Origin: Margaritispora aquatica
Lineage: Eukaryota; Ascomycota; Leotiomycetes; Helotiales; Discinellaceae
Assembly: GCA_007644065.1 (NCBI GenBank)
Contig: VJWN01000002.1
Location: forward strand, 2,195,831-2,259,830
Length of the DNA stretch: 64,000 nt
Reading direction: 5' to 3'
The notes under the pieces were generated by a model, which worked only from the letters and a program-made list of their open reading frames with translations, did not search any database and was not told the origin of the DNA. This document shows positions 10,472 to 20,744 of this stretch, one piece after another (position 1 is the stretch's first letter; each line of letters opens with the position of its first letter). A program made the translations under genes and the position numbers.

Positions 10472-11131
10472 CTATATGACAAGGATCAACACCTTGGTTG
10501 CAATTTCGCACCACGCAGCTACATACCGAAAGGCTTGGTTCATATTATAACCATAAAGATTCCATGTGATAGTTTGATGAGACACGGAAACATTGCTTTC
10601 ACTTGATGTTATTGGAATTAAGACTTCAGAAGGGGCAAGGGTGTGGTGTCTCCACAAAAAGTCCCCTGAATTCGCTTGAATGTCAACAACACACGTCCAA
10701 AATGCAGTTTGCTCCCCAGACACTTCACATTCATAAAGGTAGCTATAAAGATACGACTGATAGAATACGTTCTTTGAAATAATATTGTGGTGCAAATGTT
10801 CGCTATACATACTATGCATGAAGAAATTCTCCCGATATGCTGCTCCCATCTTGTGGACACACTTATCTGCGGTCGAGATTCAGGAGACAGGCCTATTCTT
10901 TTCCAACCTAAAACCAAGAGAAGTTTTGCAATCATGATCCCATTGAAAATTAGACACTTATGTCGCATGGCTGAACTTTTGCGAATGTGCCTCTGCTTGG
11001 ATTTGTGGTGGTGCTGTAGTCTGGTAAGGCTTTTGATCAGGACTAAACATTGGTTTTGGCTGTTTAGAGGCCAAGGAACTTTGGCTATCATCAATCTCAA
11101 GATCTTTAGCTGTTGGTACAAGATTCTATCA
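10472..11131 (-). pseudogene. Decayed protein-coding frame with two in-frame stops
   Basis: One minus-strand frame reads as plausible protein for about 215 codons but is broken by TAA at 10960-10958 and TGA at 10882-10880. Before the first stop it encodes a Gln/Pro-rich stretch (QPKPMFSPDQKPYQTTAPP). After the second it is open to 10472 with an aromatic-rich sequence (NVFYQSYLYSYLYECEVSGE). Both stops could come from C-to-T changes of CAA and CGA, as in repeat-induced point mutation. No family is recognised. An intron hiding both stops is not excluded, though no good donor precedes the first stop. Confidence 0.4.
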
Positions 11132-11541
11132 CTGCGGCTACTAGCAATGATTTTGTTAGGAACAACTAGGTTTGTATCTTATTGCTAGGAGAACAAAAGA
11201 CAACACTTATAAGAAGTCACAGAGAACTCCCGCCAAGCTATGTTTGGATTTAATTTACTCTCATATCAAAAAGTCTAGCCTGTCACCCATTCCAGAAGAG
11301 ATGTAAAGTAGCTATTCAAGCTATTTGGATTAATCAAAGACTTCATTTTCGTAGCGCACAACTCGCAAATTTGAGATATGTCCATTTGACGCTAGCGTAG
11401 AAAGGAAGAACAATTAACCCTTCCATCATTGGTTCTAAACGTGATTATCATGCTTCTGAACTTGCAATATATGAGTTCAATTTCTTAGCGTGCACAAGTT
11501 GCGACTAACCGATATTTCAAGTACTTTCTTCACAGCCTCGA

Positions 11542-12080
11542 GACGATTCTTGAACTTCCTCCCCGCATATACTTTCGGATCACACCAATTTCAGCGTCTT
11601 CGTCTTCAATCTTCTGCTGCTGTCATTGACAGCAGTTCCACGACACGTCCGGACGCATCTTGATCTTCTTTTATCCTAGATTTGTCCGACCGTACTACGT
11701 CCACGGGTTCGTCTTTCGGCGCATTCTGCGATCTCAAGAAGCCATCACAGAGGACGTCTTAACGCATCCTGAGCTGCTTCTCGGCACATACTTCTGAGCA
11801 TCTCAAGTTTATAGGTTTGTTTTCAATCCCTTCCTACAACCTTATCCCACAGAACGTCTCAAGGTATCTTGACTTGTTTCCCTTACACATACTCTCCAGC
11901 CGCATTGATTCCACGCGTTCGTCTTCAATTTGGCTCTGAAATCTTAACCCACCACTTTGTAGGACGTCTAGACGCCTTTGATCCTTTCTTCGACATAAAT
12001 CCGGTTGGCCATACTCTTCCCAACGCGCTTCCCTCCGATTTGGCTCTGCGATCTTCTCCAAATTTCGCCGCGGTTAGGAA
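11542..12080. repeat. Degenerate tandem array, about 110-bp units
   Basis: Five diverged units start at 11542, 11652, 11762, 11861 and 11971, so the period is 110, 110, 99 and 110 bp. Each begins with a GACGCATCTTGA-like block. Later blocks recur, such as ACATACT, CACGCGTTCGTCTTC and CTCTGCGATCT, and a GGACGTCT closes the unit. The period is not a multiple of three and no frame spans the units, so it is unlikely to be coding. Confidence 0.6.
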
Positions 12081-12529
12081 GAGGTTCAATCTCATTATCA
12101 CCCGCGTAATACCTGGCATATCGGTCGGTCATCAACAAATTAAGGCGCCCTCTTCTTCCTGGAAAGTATCCTGGAATATTGCGCTTCTCTCTGTGCCCAG
12201 GTAAGCATGACAGTCTATTCTGGTCGAAACACAATCTCTCCATCTGCCTGATCATTCCCAATCCCGATTCGCATACCCCGCCCGCATGTCTCTTCCAATG
12301 AGTTCGTCTTTTAGTGGTCAAGGATTTTCTATCTGGAAGCACTCTAATGCTCATCCGATGGGCCTTCATACCGAAAGCAATCTATTGTATATCCAATGAT
12401 ATGCATTTGAGCCCGTGATATAATCCGATCCAAGAGTTCCAGAATACAACTTACCTTTTGGAGATTATATATTATCAGAGAAGTACTAACTTTGTTCTCA
12501 GACGTATAATCAATCAAAGAAATTTCGTC

Positions 12530-14277
12530 ATGGCTTTCTATTCTAATTCCCGGGAAGAAGCGGAGTATCCGGACGATTTGTGTGCTCAGTTTCAAGGCAA
12601 CATGAATCGAGGTGTGGTTGTTCAGCCAACATCTTTGTATAACGAAAATGCTGCAAGACAGCAAGTTCATTCATCGCCTAGCCGCTATGGCCCAAATCGC
12701 AGCGGTCGTAACATGCCAGCTGTATCGGGACAATCCAACCAGACTCAACCGGTACGAAATTGTAATCCATTCTTTAATGCCGCAGAAGAAGAGCTAGCTT
12801 ATGCGAACCACGGCCGTCATGACTTTGGGTTAGCGGCTGGAGGGAGCAACCTCAACCAGACTCGGTCAGAACGAAACGGCATTCGGTTCTGTGCGGGCGA
12901 TATCTCAAGTCAACCTTACAACGTAGGTGGTGGAGAGACCCCGATCGTGTATCAGTCGAGGGACCGATACAGACATAGAGGGACTGCGACCAATAGCCAG
13001 ACATTGCCCCGCAGAGAGTCAACTCCATGGGCAACTCACCCTTTGATGACTTATCCCGGTCTAGATCCTGTAGTCGTTAAGCATGAAGGACTTGTAGCAA
13101 AGGCTTTCAATGCTCATCCTGGAGTGGCCGTCCCAATGTCAGTTGGTGGGAACGTGTTGTATGAACTTGCGATGCTTAAGCAATTTGCCGAGATGGTAAC
13201 CGAAAAGTCAAGAGCTTTTGCTGAGCCAAAGTCGTTCTTTCAAGAACCAAAAGCTGCCTGGATGGCTATCAAGACTGTTTTCAAGAGCGAACCAGATTTG
13301 TGGGAGCCAATCCAGAACTTGAAGGATCACATAGATCTCGTTACTTGCCATGTTATCGAGGGAAAAATCTTCATCGGAATCGAGACCGCCCGTATCATCA
13401 CTTGTTGCGAAAAGGTATGTATTGAATTTTCGATCTTAGATATCTGGTCGCTGATATTCCTTAGATTATGCCCTCTTTCGAAACAATGGTATCAAGACTC
13501 ACAATTGTGGGCAAGATTCTGATCAGTCGTCGAAAAGGAGAGAGACGAGATAAGGCTGTGAGGAATCTGCTAAAGGACGTTGGAGACCTGCACAACACTC
13601 TAGGACGGCTGTTCAAGTACCTTGAAGACCGCTTCAATTTCGAGCTTGCACTTTGGCCTCTTATTCAGGAGGAATGCCGCAACAGTCGTCAGGACCTCAA
13701 AAAAGCCCTTGGCATGCTGACACCAGGTGAAGTAGTGCAAGACGAGCGGACTAAGATAATTGCCGAGGAGTTGGCGAACATCGGCGGTGTTACCCTTCCA
13801 GTAAATGGCATCTATAATCCAACATCATCTCCAAATGCGGAAAAATACGTGGATATGGACCGTGTTTTCACAGTTAAGACCGGGGAAAACGGGGCAGTGT
13901 ACACTCTGATTCCATTTTCGCCAACGGCTAAGAATCTGGAAGCAGGTTATTTCCCAGAAAGCTTGAGATATGAGAATCTACCAACCCCACCACAAAGTCT
14001 TGAGAAGATTATGTCACCTAGCCCTCTCCGACAACAGTTGGAGGTGGATGAAGTAGATGCACAAATCTTGTTGCCAACCGACTATCTGGCAGAGACCCCT
14101 GTCAAGTCCGCTAGAAGAGCGGTTGTTAAGACCAAGATTCAAGAAGCAGATATCGGCGAGGCAGATATTGCGGACGTTGGCCTGCCATCCAATTTTGATC
14201 ATTTGGATTGGCAAAAGATACAATATGGTGCTTATGGTGCACCTTGTTGCTGTATGGGGAAGCCTCTGCGGATTTGA
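12530..14277 (+). CDS. Hypothetical protein, no recognised domain
   Basis: Two exons, 12530-13414 and 13465-14277, joined by a 50-bp GT-AG phase-0 intron and coding for 565 residues. The start is the first ATG of the frame, in a good context (GTCATGG). Residues 1-180 are Asn/Arg/Ser-rich and look disordered. Residues about 185-430 look folded and mostly helical (LWEPIQNLKDHIDLVTCHVI, GDLHNTLGRLFKYLEDRFNF). The tail has three adjacent cysteines (APCCCMGKPLRI). I recognise no family. It borders the repeat block, and its stop lies only 35 bp from that of the convergent antiporter gene. It may be a lineage-specific gene. Confidence 0.65.
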
Positions 14278-14312
14278 ACCATTAACCGAAGGTGTTTGCA
14301 AATCGGACAGCA

Positions 14313-16095
14313 TCAAAGCCAATCAGCATAGTCAGACTGCTGATTGCCATTTTGTCCTCGGAGCTTTCTGACAAAAATTCCCACGCCTAGAGGGCCAACG
14401 ACAGTGCAGATGACGACAGCCCATACTATTACAAGAAACAGCTGCTCGTCAAGCTTTTGTAGAGTTCCTTCATATTGTAGAGTAAGAGTGCCTGAACTCT
14501 GAGAAAGAGAAGCGATCAGGAAGCCGATTTCTCCCCGAGCAATCATCGCGAAGCCTATAAGCAAGGCTATGGTATGAGGAGATTTTTGCTTCTGGATTTC
14601 AGTTCTGGTCGTAACTGGGATTTGCTGACGCTGCGCGGAGGGTGTCTTTTGATATTGAAGCCTATCAAGAGCTAAATGCAGGAGACTTAAGATAGATTCG
14701 AAATAAATGACGATTCCAACAAGTGCCTTTGCAAGAACCATGATAAGTGAATACACAATTCCTTTCCAGACTATAGGACCTTCGAACATGTTGGTGATTG
14801 GAATAGAGAAGCCAATTGATGCCTGATGAAGTTATTAGCATAGTTCTTCCCTGATTATCATACTCCTTTCAGATATAGAGTTTGACTTGCTGACAGAATG
14901 AGGAGTGGTCGATGGAGGAAGGACCATGCGCAAAGCGGAATGCTGAGCCGTACAGATATTCTGAAGTCTGATAATGTATATGAGACAAAAGGGCTGAAAC
15001 CTGAACAGTTCGGCTAAGTTGACTGCCAGATAGGTAGCGATGTAGTTTGGATTAAAAGAGCAGCACAATCAAAACAAGATGTGTACTTACAAAAAAGAAT
15101 GGCACGAGCACGAAACCCATGACAGATTTGAAGTACCTATCATACATGCTAGAAGGGCCTTCGCGTAATGGCTCTTCGTGTTGATTCTCAGCTCTCCAAA
15201 GGTAGTTGACCACCCCACCAGCAATGAAAGCCGAAAACAACACAGAGGCATCAACGAACGAAGAAATAGTTACGTAAATAATAAGTACTGCTGCTGATAA
15301 GATGAAGTTGAGATGTGGAAGTTGTTGTAAAATCCTTATCGTTATAGTTCGCAAATTCTTCTTCGAGATCTCGTACCCAGACGACTCGGCGACAGGCTTG
15401 AAAAACACACCAATCCAATTCCAGACCGGTTTGAGGAGATATGGACAAATAAGCATGGTAACTAACAGCATTCCGAAGCTTGCAGCAATAGGTCGTGCAA
15501 TTGGCCAGGGCTCACTACTTCCACTACCAAGCGTGGTAACAATATTGACCATGACCAAACCAACAACATCATCCATCATAGCAGCTCCAACCAGAACGAC
15601 ACCGACTTTCGACTTTTGCAAATTTGCAGAGGAAAGAATAGCAAAAGTCGTACCCAAAGAGGTAGAGCATAAAGAGGCACCGGCGGAAAAAGCAGCTAGA
15701 GGAGTGGGATATGCTGTGCCAGCATCACTGGAGAAGGGAAAGTGCAGTAGAATAAAGGACATCGCTATCGGCATTAGCAATCCAATTGTTGCAACCGAAA
15801 TCGACAAATATACAGTTTTCTTTAGCAAGGCAAGATCGGTATTCAGTCCACCTTCAAACACAAGACCTATCAGGCCAAGATATCCAAAGGCTTGGATTGT
15901 TTCTTGCATCCCTTCAGTGAGCCATGCTGTTCCTCCCACAGGAAGACCCCAGATGATACCAATCAGGATCTCTCCGATGAGGCCACAATAGAGGAGGCGA
16001 TCAAGGACATATCGAACTCCATTTAAAAGCAATAGGAAGGACGTTAAGGAGAGGATGGTAGTGATTCCTGGTTCGTGATAAGGGAGGTAAGGCAT
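14313..16095 (-). CDS. CPA2-type cation/proton antiporter
   Basis: Two exons, 16095-15091 and 14822-14313, with a 268-bp intron at phase 0, coding for 504 residues. The first ATG is used; the frame extends upstream only by TTG. The protein is a multi-span membrane protein. FEGGLNTDLALLKKTV marks an early family motif, and GAAMMDDVVGLVMV carries the Asp pair that binds ions in CPA2 exchangers. The junction reads VPFFFASIGFSIPI, as expected within a transmembrane helix. A late ARGEIGFLIASLSQ is also typical. Known members swap Na+ or K+ for H+ at the plasma or endosomal membrane. The ion here is inferred. The intron is long for this window and could hold alternative splicing. Confidence 0.87.
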
Positions 16096-16438
16096 CTTCA
16101 ATGTTAGTGGTCATGGATAGAAACATCTGAGTTTGGATAGGATGAGGGCAAAGGGCTATTATATAATGAACACCAGACTACTTGGGGAGCTTCACTATTT
16201 AGCGTCGAGAAAACTCATTGTCGTCGTTGATCTCCATGTCGCTTACTTCCTTGGCACAAGCTCGCCAAGCTCGCATGCCAGCCATCTCGTATCGCGTATT
16301 TACCAAACGCCGCTAAGATTGCAAAAAAAGTCCCAGCGATAAGAAAACATTCCCAGAATCAAAACCAAACGCTACACCCGCACTCTACGGGTTCTCACAT
16401 TGACAAACAACCCAGTATCCTCCATTCAAACCCCAAAA
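16096..16438. promoter_or_regulatory. Bidirectional promoter region (antiporter / Tma23)
   Basis: The 343-bp region separates two divergent genes. A TATATAA-type stretch near 16155-16170 on the minus strand lies about 65 bp above the antiporter start. No such box is evident for Tma23, as is common for ribosome-biogenesis genes. Confidence 0.45.
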
Positions 16439-17254
16439 ATGGATGCCCATGCGCTCCTTACCTCCCAAGGCTGGCGTGGCTCCGGCAACTCCCTCCACCC
16501 AACTGACAATTCAATCGGCCTCTCACGTCCCCTCCTCGTCTCGCGCAAAGTCGACAACCTAGGAATCGGCAAGAAGCAACATCGCACAAGCGACATGTGG
16601 TGGATGAATGCCTTCGATAGCTCGCTGAAGGGTCTGGATACAAGTAAAGAAGGACAGGTGGTGCAGACCATTACCAGTGGAGGCTTGGATATGGTTGCGA
16701 AGGCTGGTGCGAAGTGGGTGGGCAGCAAAGGTGGATTGTATGCCAGTTTCGTGCGGGGAGAGTGTTTGAGTGGAACATTGACACCAGAGGAGAGTGCTGC
16801 TGAGTCTGGAGTAGAAGGGAAGAAGAGGAAGAGGGATGACGCAGAGGAGGAGAGTAAGGAGGAGAGAAGAGCGAGGAGGGCGGCCAAGAAGGCTATGGAG
16901 GAAGAAGACTTGCTAAGGAAGGAGAAAGCGGAGCGTAAGGAGGAAAGGAGCGCAAGAAGAGCTGCCAAGAAGGTTGCAGCTGAGGAGGTACTAGCAGCTG
17001 AGAATGAGGTGTCCGAAAAGGCTGAGACAAAAGAGCAGCGAAAAGCACGCCGAGCTGCAAAACGTGCCTTGAAGGAGCAAGAATTAAAGGGACCAGAAGT
17101 TGAAGAAACTGCCGTTGCTGCTACAGCAGAACCAGAGTCTAAAGAGGAACGAAAAGAACGCAAACGGCTAAGGAAGCTCGCCCAAGAATCCAAAGACAAC
17201 TCTACAGACGACTCGTCCGAAAAATCCAAGAAGAAGAAGCGAAGAAAGGATTGA
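16439..17254 (+). CDS. TMA23: Tma23-like G-patch nucleolar protein
   Basis: Single exon, 271 residues from the ATG at 16439. The amino end (MDAHALLTSQGWRGSGNSLH) with following GLSRPLLVSRK and DNLGIGKKQH is a G-patch-like module as in Tma23. SDMWWMNAFDSSLKGLD is the conserved block after it. The second half is a Lys/Glu/Arg/Ala-rich coiled region with repeated EERRARRAAKK units and a basic tail (KSKKKKRRKD), suited to nucleolar localisation. Known Tma23 takes part in 40S ribosomal subunit assembly. A long Ser-rich antisense frame is only the mirror of the Lys/Glu codons. Confidence 0.8.
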   Translation: MDAHALLTSQGWRGSGNSLHPTDNSIGLSRPLLVSRKVDNLGIGKKQHRTSDMWWMNAFDSSLKGLDTSKEGQVVQTITSGGLDMVAKAGAKWVGSKGGLYASFVRGECLSGTLTPEESAAESGVEGKKRKRDDAEEESKEERRARRAAKKAMEEEDLLRKEKAERKEERSARRAAKKVAAEEVLAAENEVSEKAETKEQRKARRAAKRALKEQELKGPEVEETAVAATAEPESKEERKERKRLRKLAQESKDNSTDDSSEKSKKKKRRKD

Positions 17255-17365
17255 ACCAAATCAAGTCAAGAATGTAAAGGCATAGCGTGGAGTCTTGGAG
17301 TTTGCTCACTACGGTGATGCTTGGGTGCATTTGTACTTTGACTGTGGGAAAAAGAGCAATCTAAT

Positions 17366-18594
17366 TCAAGTCTCTTTGGGTATCTTGCCCGGCTTGTTTG
17401 ACAATAGCCATGGCCGTCGCTCCCAAAACTCATCCTTAATGATGTCCACGTGCTGTATTGTGATAACTGCCTTTTCTCTCTTCTTCCTCTCCTTTTCCTG
17501 CTGAGTTTTGGATAGTGTGATGGGTTCTGCTTCAATTGTCTTGCTAGAGTCTTCATCGACCAGCTCCACAGAACCAGGCTCGACGAGCTCATACTAAACT
17601 GATCAGTCTCACAAAATGGTGAGCAATTGGACGAGGGCTTACATCACGGAATATAACGCTGCCCTTCTTGTAAATTTCCGGCTCATCGTTGTAATTGATC
17701 TTGAACCTCGAGAAAAGGATCTCGTTCTTGTCTGCTGCCAACGTGCCCTGTGTAAATCAGCACCTCCAACTCACACAGGCTTAACAGAACTCACAGCAAG
17801 CTCTTTCTCGGCCGTCTTGGCATCCATTCCACCTTGCTGAATCAAAGTCCAGAAAGTGGTATTATAAAGATTGTTAATGTGGCCTAGACTGATATCAGCC
17901 ATTATCGGAATCTTTGACATCAGGACTTACAATCAACCTGTCGCCAGCTCATATAATCCCTCAAGTTCTTCACACTAGGGTAAAGAACCGCTCGACCATC
18001 AAACGAAGGCAACGGCATAGACAGAGGCAAGCCAGGGAAGTACGTCGACCAGAGATGAACATAATACGCCGTGAACGTCGACACCACAGTCGTGACCAGC
18101 TTGCTACAAGCCATCAGAACACGCCCACAACGCCCACAAGCAAACCTACTTACCTTTCTCTCCTCTCAAACAGCGAGCAAGACTTGTGAAACACAAAGCT
18201 ATCCTACCATGAGCTAACTGCCAAGATTTCCAAAACAAGAGGAAAAAAATCACCTGTACTCATCGCTAATGCCATACGCGATAACGATGTCCGACACCTC
18301 CTTCAACACTGCCTGCGCAGCCGCATTCATGAGATCGATAGCTCGCCGATCATTGGGTTTCTCAAAATCATGCTTTTGCGAGAATCTTTTACATCGTCAA
18401 CCATGAAACTCCAACCTCGAGGTTAGGTACTTGGAAAACATACTTGTGGAAGCCTCTACCGTCGATGCGAACCACGATCCAGGTATTGGGGAGGAGCACG
18501 TCAGGCTGCTCGAAAGATTTGACGTACTCGTACCTGGGTTCTGTTAGTATTAGATTTTAGTTTAGAAGTGAGTGAGCTACCTAGAGTTCGCCAT
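17366..18594 (-). CDS. THG1: tRNA(His) guanylyltransferase
   Basis: Eight exons: 18594-18581, 18533-18444, 18385-18254, 18198-18154, 18103-17931, 17883-17795, 17747-17643 and 17593-17366, coding for 291 residues. All introns are GT-AG and in phase; the first exon is only 14 bp. Residues 25-40 read [16 protein letters not shown] and about 75-80 read SDEYSF. These carry the catalytic aspartates of the reverse-polymerase-like fold. [18 protein letters not shown] near the tail is the conserved carboxy block, preceded by a charged [12 protein letters not shown] stretch. The enzyme adds G at position -1 of tRNA-His, needed for histidylation. Length suits fungal members. It is convergent with Tma23, stops 111 bp apart. 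Confidence 0.92.
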
Positions 18595-18966
18595 TGTGAA
18601 GAAAGGGTGGAAAGGTATGGTTGGTCTTTACGTTGTTGTTGGAGAATGGGGAGTCATGCAGAGCACGAAGCGAGAGGGGGGAGTTTCAATATTAGGCACA
18701 TCAATTTGAGACATGCTTTTGGATGACTTTCATGCTCCAAGCACAAAAGTATTGACATGCTTAACGATTTATTAAGAATTAATCGTCTTATTCTTCAGCC
18801 TGAAGTCTCATGGCGTTAAACTGCGCTTCCAGTGGGAGATAAGAATAGACAGGACGGGTAAAATACTCGGTCACGTGATAATACCTTTCTGATGGGTTAT
18901 CAAGCAGATTCGGTTCGAGGATAAAACTCAAATATGCATCTGTAAAGATTGTATTGGTATCATAAT
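18595..18966. other. Intergenic region
   Basis: This 372-bp stretch is the upstream region of THG1 and the 3' side of the methyltransferase gene. I see no further gene or repeat. Confidence 0.5.
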
Positions 18967-20576
18967 CTACACTGTCATAAGAACACTAGCATTCTTGTAC
19001 CAAGAAAGCATTGGGTTTTCTCCATCCATAGTCTGTGTTCTGTCGACATCAGCCCACCGCCTAAGAAACTCTTCATGTGTCAACACCCTTGTCAGCTTGC
19101 CAGTAATGGCTCTGTACATAAGTTCCATGACGTCGAAGTCTGTGGGAAATAAGATATCAAAGTATCCTTGATGAACCTAAATATCATTAGATAAGTTTGC
19201 AAGAAGGCTTTTGAGGGTACTTACAAAAGGAGTTGTAACGGGCACTGTCTGCCTCTTATACCTCGTCTGCACCACAGGCGCATTGATTCCCTTGATTGTG
19301 TCTGGCAAATCATGAAAATCACTCGTAAGCAGCCGGTGGCCAGGGAAGTATTTCCCCAGTATATCGTAGAACTGCATCAACCTTGTAGGGATATATTCTG
19401 GATCCGATAAGTTTGGGGAGAATGGCATGCTGTTTTTCAAAGCCTTGATTATCTTGCTATGAGGCAAAGGTGACGGGTATCTTCCTCCCGTCGCAGCGTG
19501 CCGCACTCGGAGAAATCTAGCAGCAACTGGATCAATGTCAGGTACATAGAACTCGTAAAAGTCACCTTTATTGTCAATCAGCACCGTTCCTTGGAGTGGC
19601 TCCTCTGTCACAGGGTCATATCGAATGGCATCGTGTGCAAAATTATCGAAGACCTCCATGGCTAAGAAATAACACGGTGCTGGAACGACTTGATTCCACT
19701 CAAATATCGACTTGTTGATGATCTCAACCTTTGAACGGTGTCCTCTTGAGTCAGCAGTCCGTAGCAATTGGTTCTCCTGGAGCTTCGCCAAGTTCGAGGA
19801 AATCTCAATAATCTTGAACTTCGTCCTGTCGTAAACCTCTGGATCTAGGTCGCGAATATGATCAAGTATGTTCAGCATGAGTGTTCCATTTCCAGCTCCC
19901 ATCTCGTAGATTATCAGATCATGGTAGGGATACTGAGCATGAAGCTTGTAGTTGGTCATCAAGTACCGAGCTATGGATTCTCCATAGTATGGTCGAAACA
20001 ACTCAGTAGGAGTATGCCAAAGCTGCCGCGTCTCATTTGGTGCAACTGCGTCCAATTTGTCCTCGAACTCCGTATAGCGGTGGCCCATGAGCTTATAGAA
20101 CTCCGGCTCGTCTCTGATGTTGTTGAACTCGAAAGGTTCGCCGGGTGTGAAAATCACTACTTGCTTAGAGAAATATCCATAGGACGGATTGTACAGAGAA
20201 TCTGGTTCGCGATCAGCTAGCTTCCTGAAGCTCCATAGCATAGCAAAATACCTTCAATGAAGTCTCGTGTTAACATCTTCACTCTGCGCGGTCGTTCCCT
20301 CCTACTCCTCAGCTGCTCCGAGGTGACCAAAGGATATTTCTTGTATTCCTCCGACATATCTAACGGGAAAAGGCTCGTCCTCTGCTGCCAATGGCTCTCA
20401 TTCGGAGACGACCCATCGTTCTTCCTCCTCCTCGGCGTCCCAGAGAGACATCTAGCCTGCGTCCTGCTTCTGCTTCCTTGTATCCGGAACGGTACTCGCG
20501 ATCTCGAAACTAGCGACTGGCATGGCCGATGTGTGAACAGCTGTCTGAACAACCTGGAGATAATTGGTGAGTCCAT
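18967..20576 (-). CDS. Mitochondrial MidA/NDUFAF7-type SAM-dependent methyltransferase
   Basis: Three exons, 20576-20252, 20201-19225 and 19176-18967, coding for 503 residues. The amino end is rich in Arg and Ser without acids, as in a mitochondrial presequence. MLTRDFIEDSLYNPSYGYFS spans the first junction and is the family entry motif. YEMGAGNGTLMLNIL is the SAM-binding loop, and AMEVFDNFAHD stands where the family has its second conserved acidic motif. Known NDUFAF7 symmetrically dimethylates an arginine of complex I subunit NDUFS2 in early assembly. The same job is likely but inferred. The gene is head-to-head with a cysteine synthase gene whose product is also expected at mitochondria. 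Confidence 0.85.
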
Positions 20577-20744
20577 GGAGGGTTGTAGTCCTTGCTCGTG
20601 TGGTGTGAGATGTGAAGATCGCGCCCGAATTCAAGGTCAAAGCTCCCCATGCACAAACTCAATGCGGTAGCAAGACTTCACCCCACCTCGAAATCCAGCA
20701 AAATCAGCGCAAGATGCTGATTATGAGAACTTCACGATGATACG
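20577..20744. promoter_or_regulatory. Compact bidirectional promoter
   Basis: Only 168 bp separate the start codons of the methyltransferase and cysteine synthase genes. Both promoters and both 5' untranslated regions must lie here or overlap. No TATA box is seen. Confidence 0.5.

Larger units (their letters stand above)
9193..12529. other. Gene-poor, AT-rich, repeat-bearing block
   Basis: More than 3.3 kb without an intact gene. Parts near 9400-10470 are markedly AT-rich. The block contains a 20-bp-period repeat set, a decayed frame and a 110-bp-period tandem array, listed separately. The region 11200-11540 shows nothing I can assign. Its character differs from the gene-dense sequence on both sides and may reflect old transposon insertion with repeat-induced mutation. 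Confidence 0.5.

Noticed and set aside
14255..14310. tRNA T-arm-like GGTTCAAATCC on the minus strand
   Set aside because: It overlaps the end of a supported coding exon, the T stem does not pair over five bases, and no D, anticodon or acceptor stem can be formed around it.
15023..15068. Extra coding exon inside the 268-bp antiporter intron
   Set aside because: Direct joining gives an uninterrupted helix motif (VPFFFASIGFSIPI) in phase, so no added exon is needed.
16426..17259. 277-codon antisense Ser-rich frame over TMA23
   Set aside because: It is the mirror of Lys/Glu/Arg codon repeats in the sense gene and has no features of its own.
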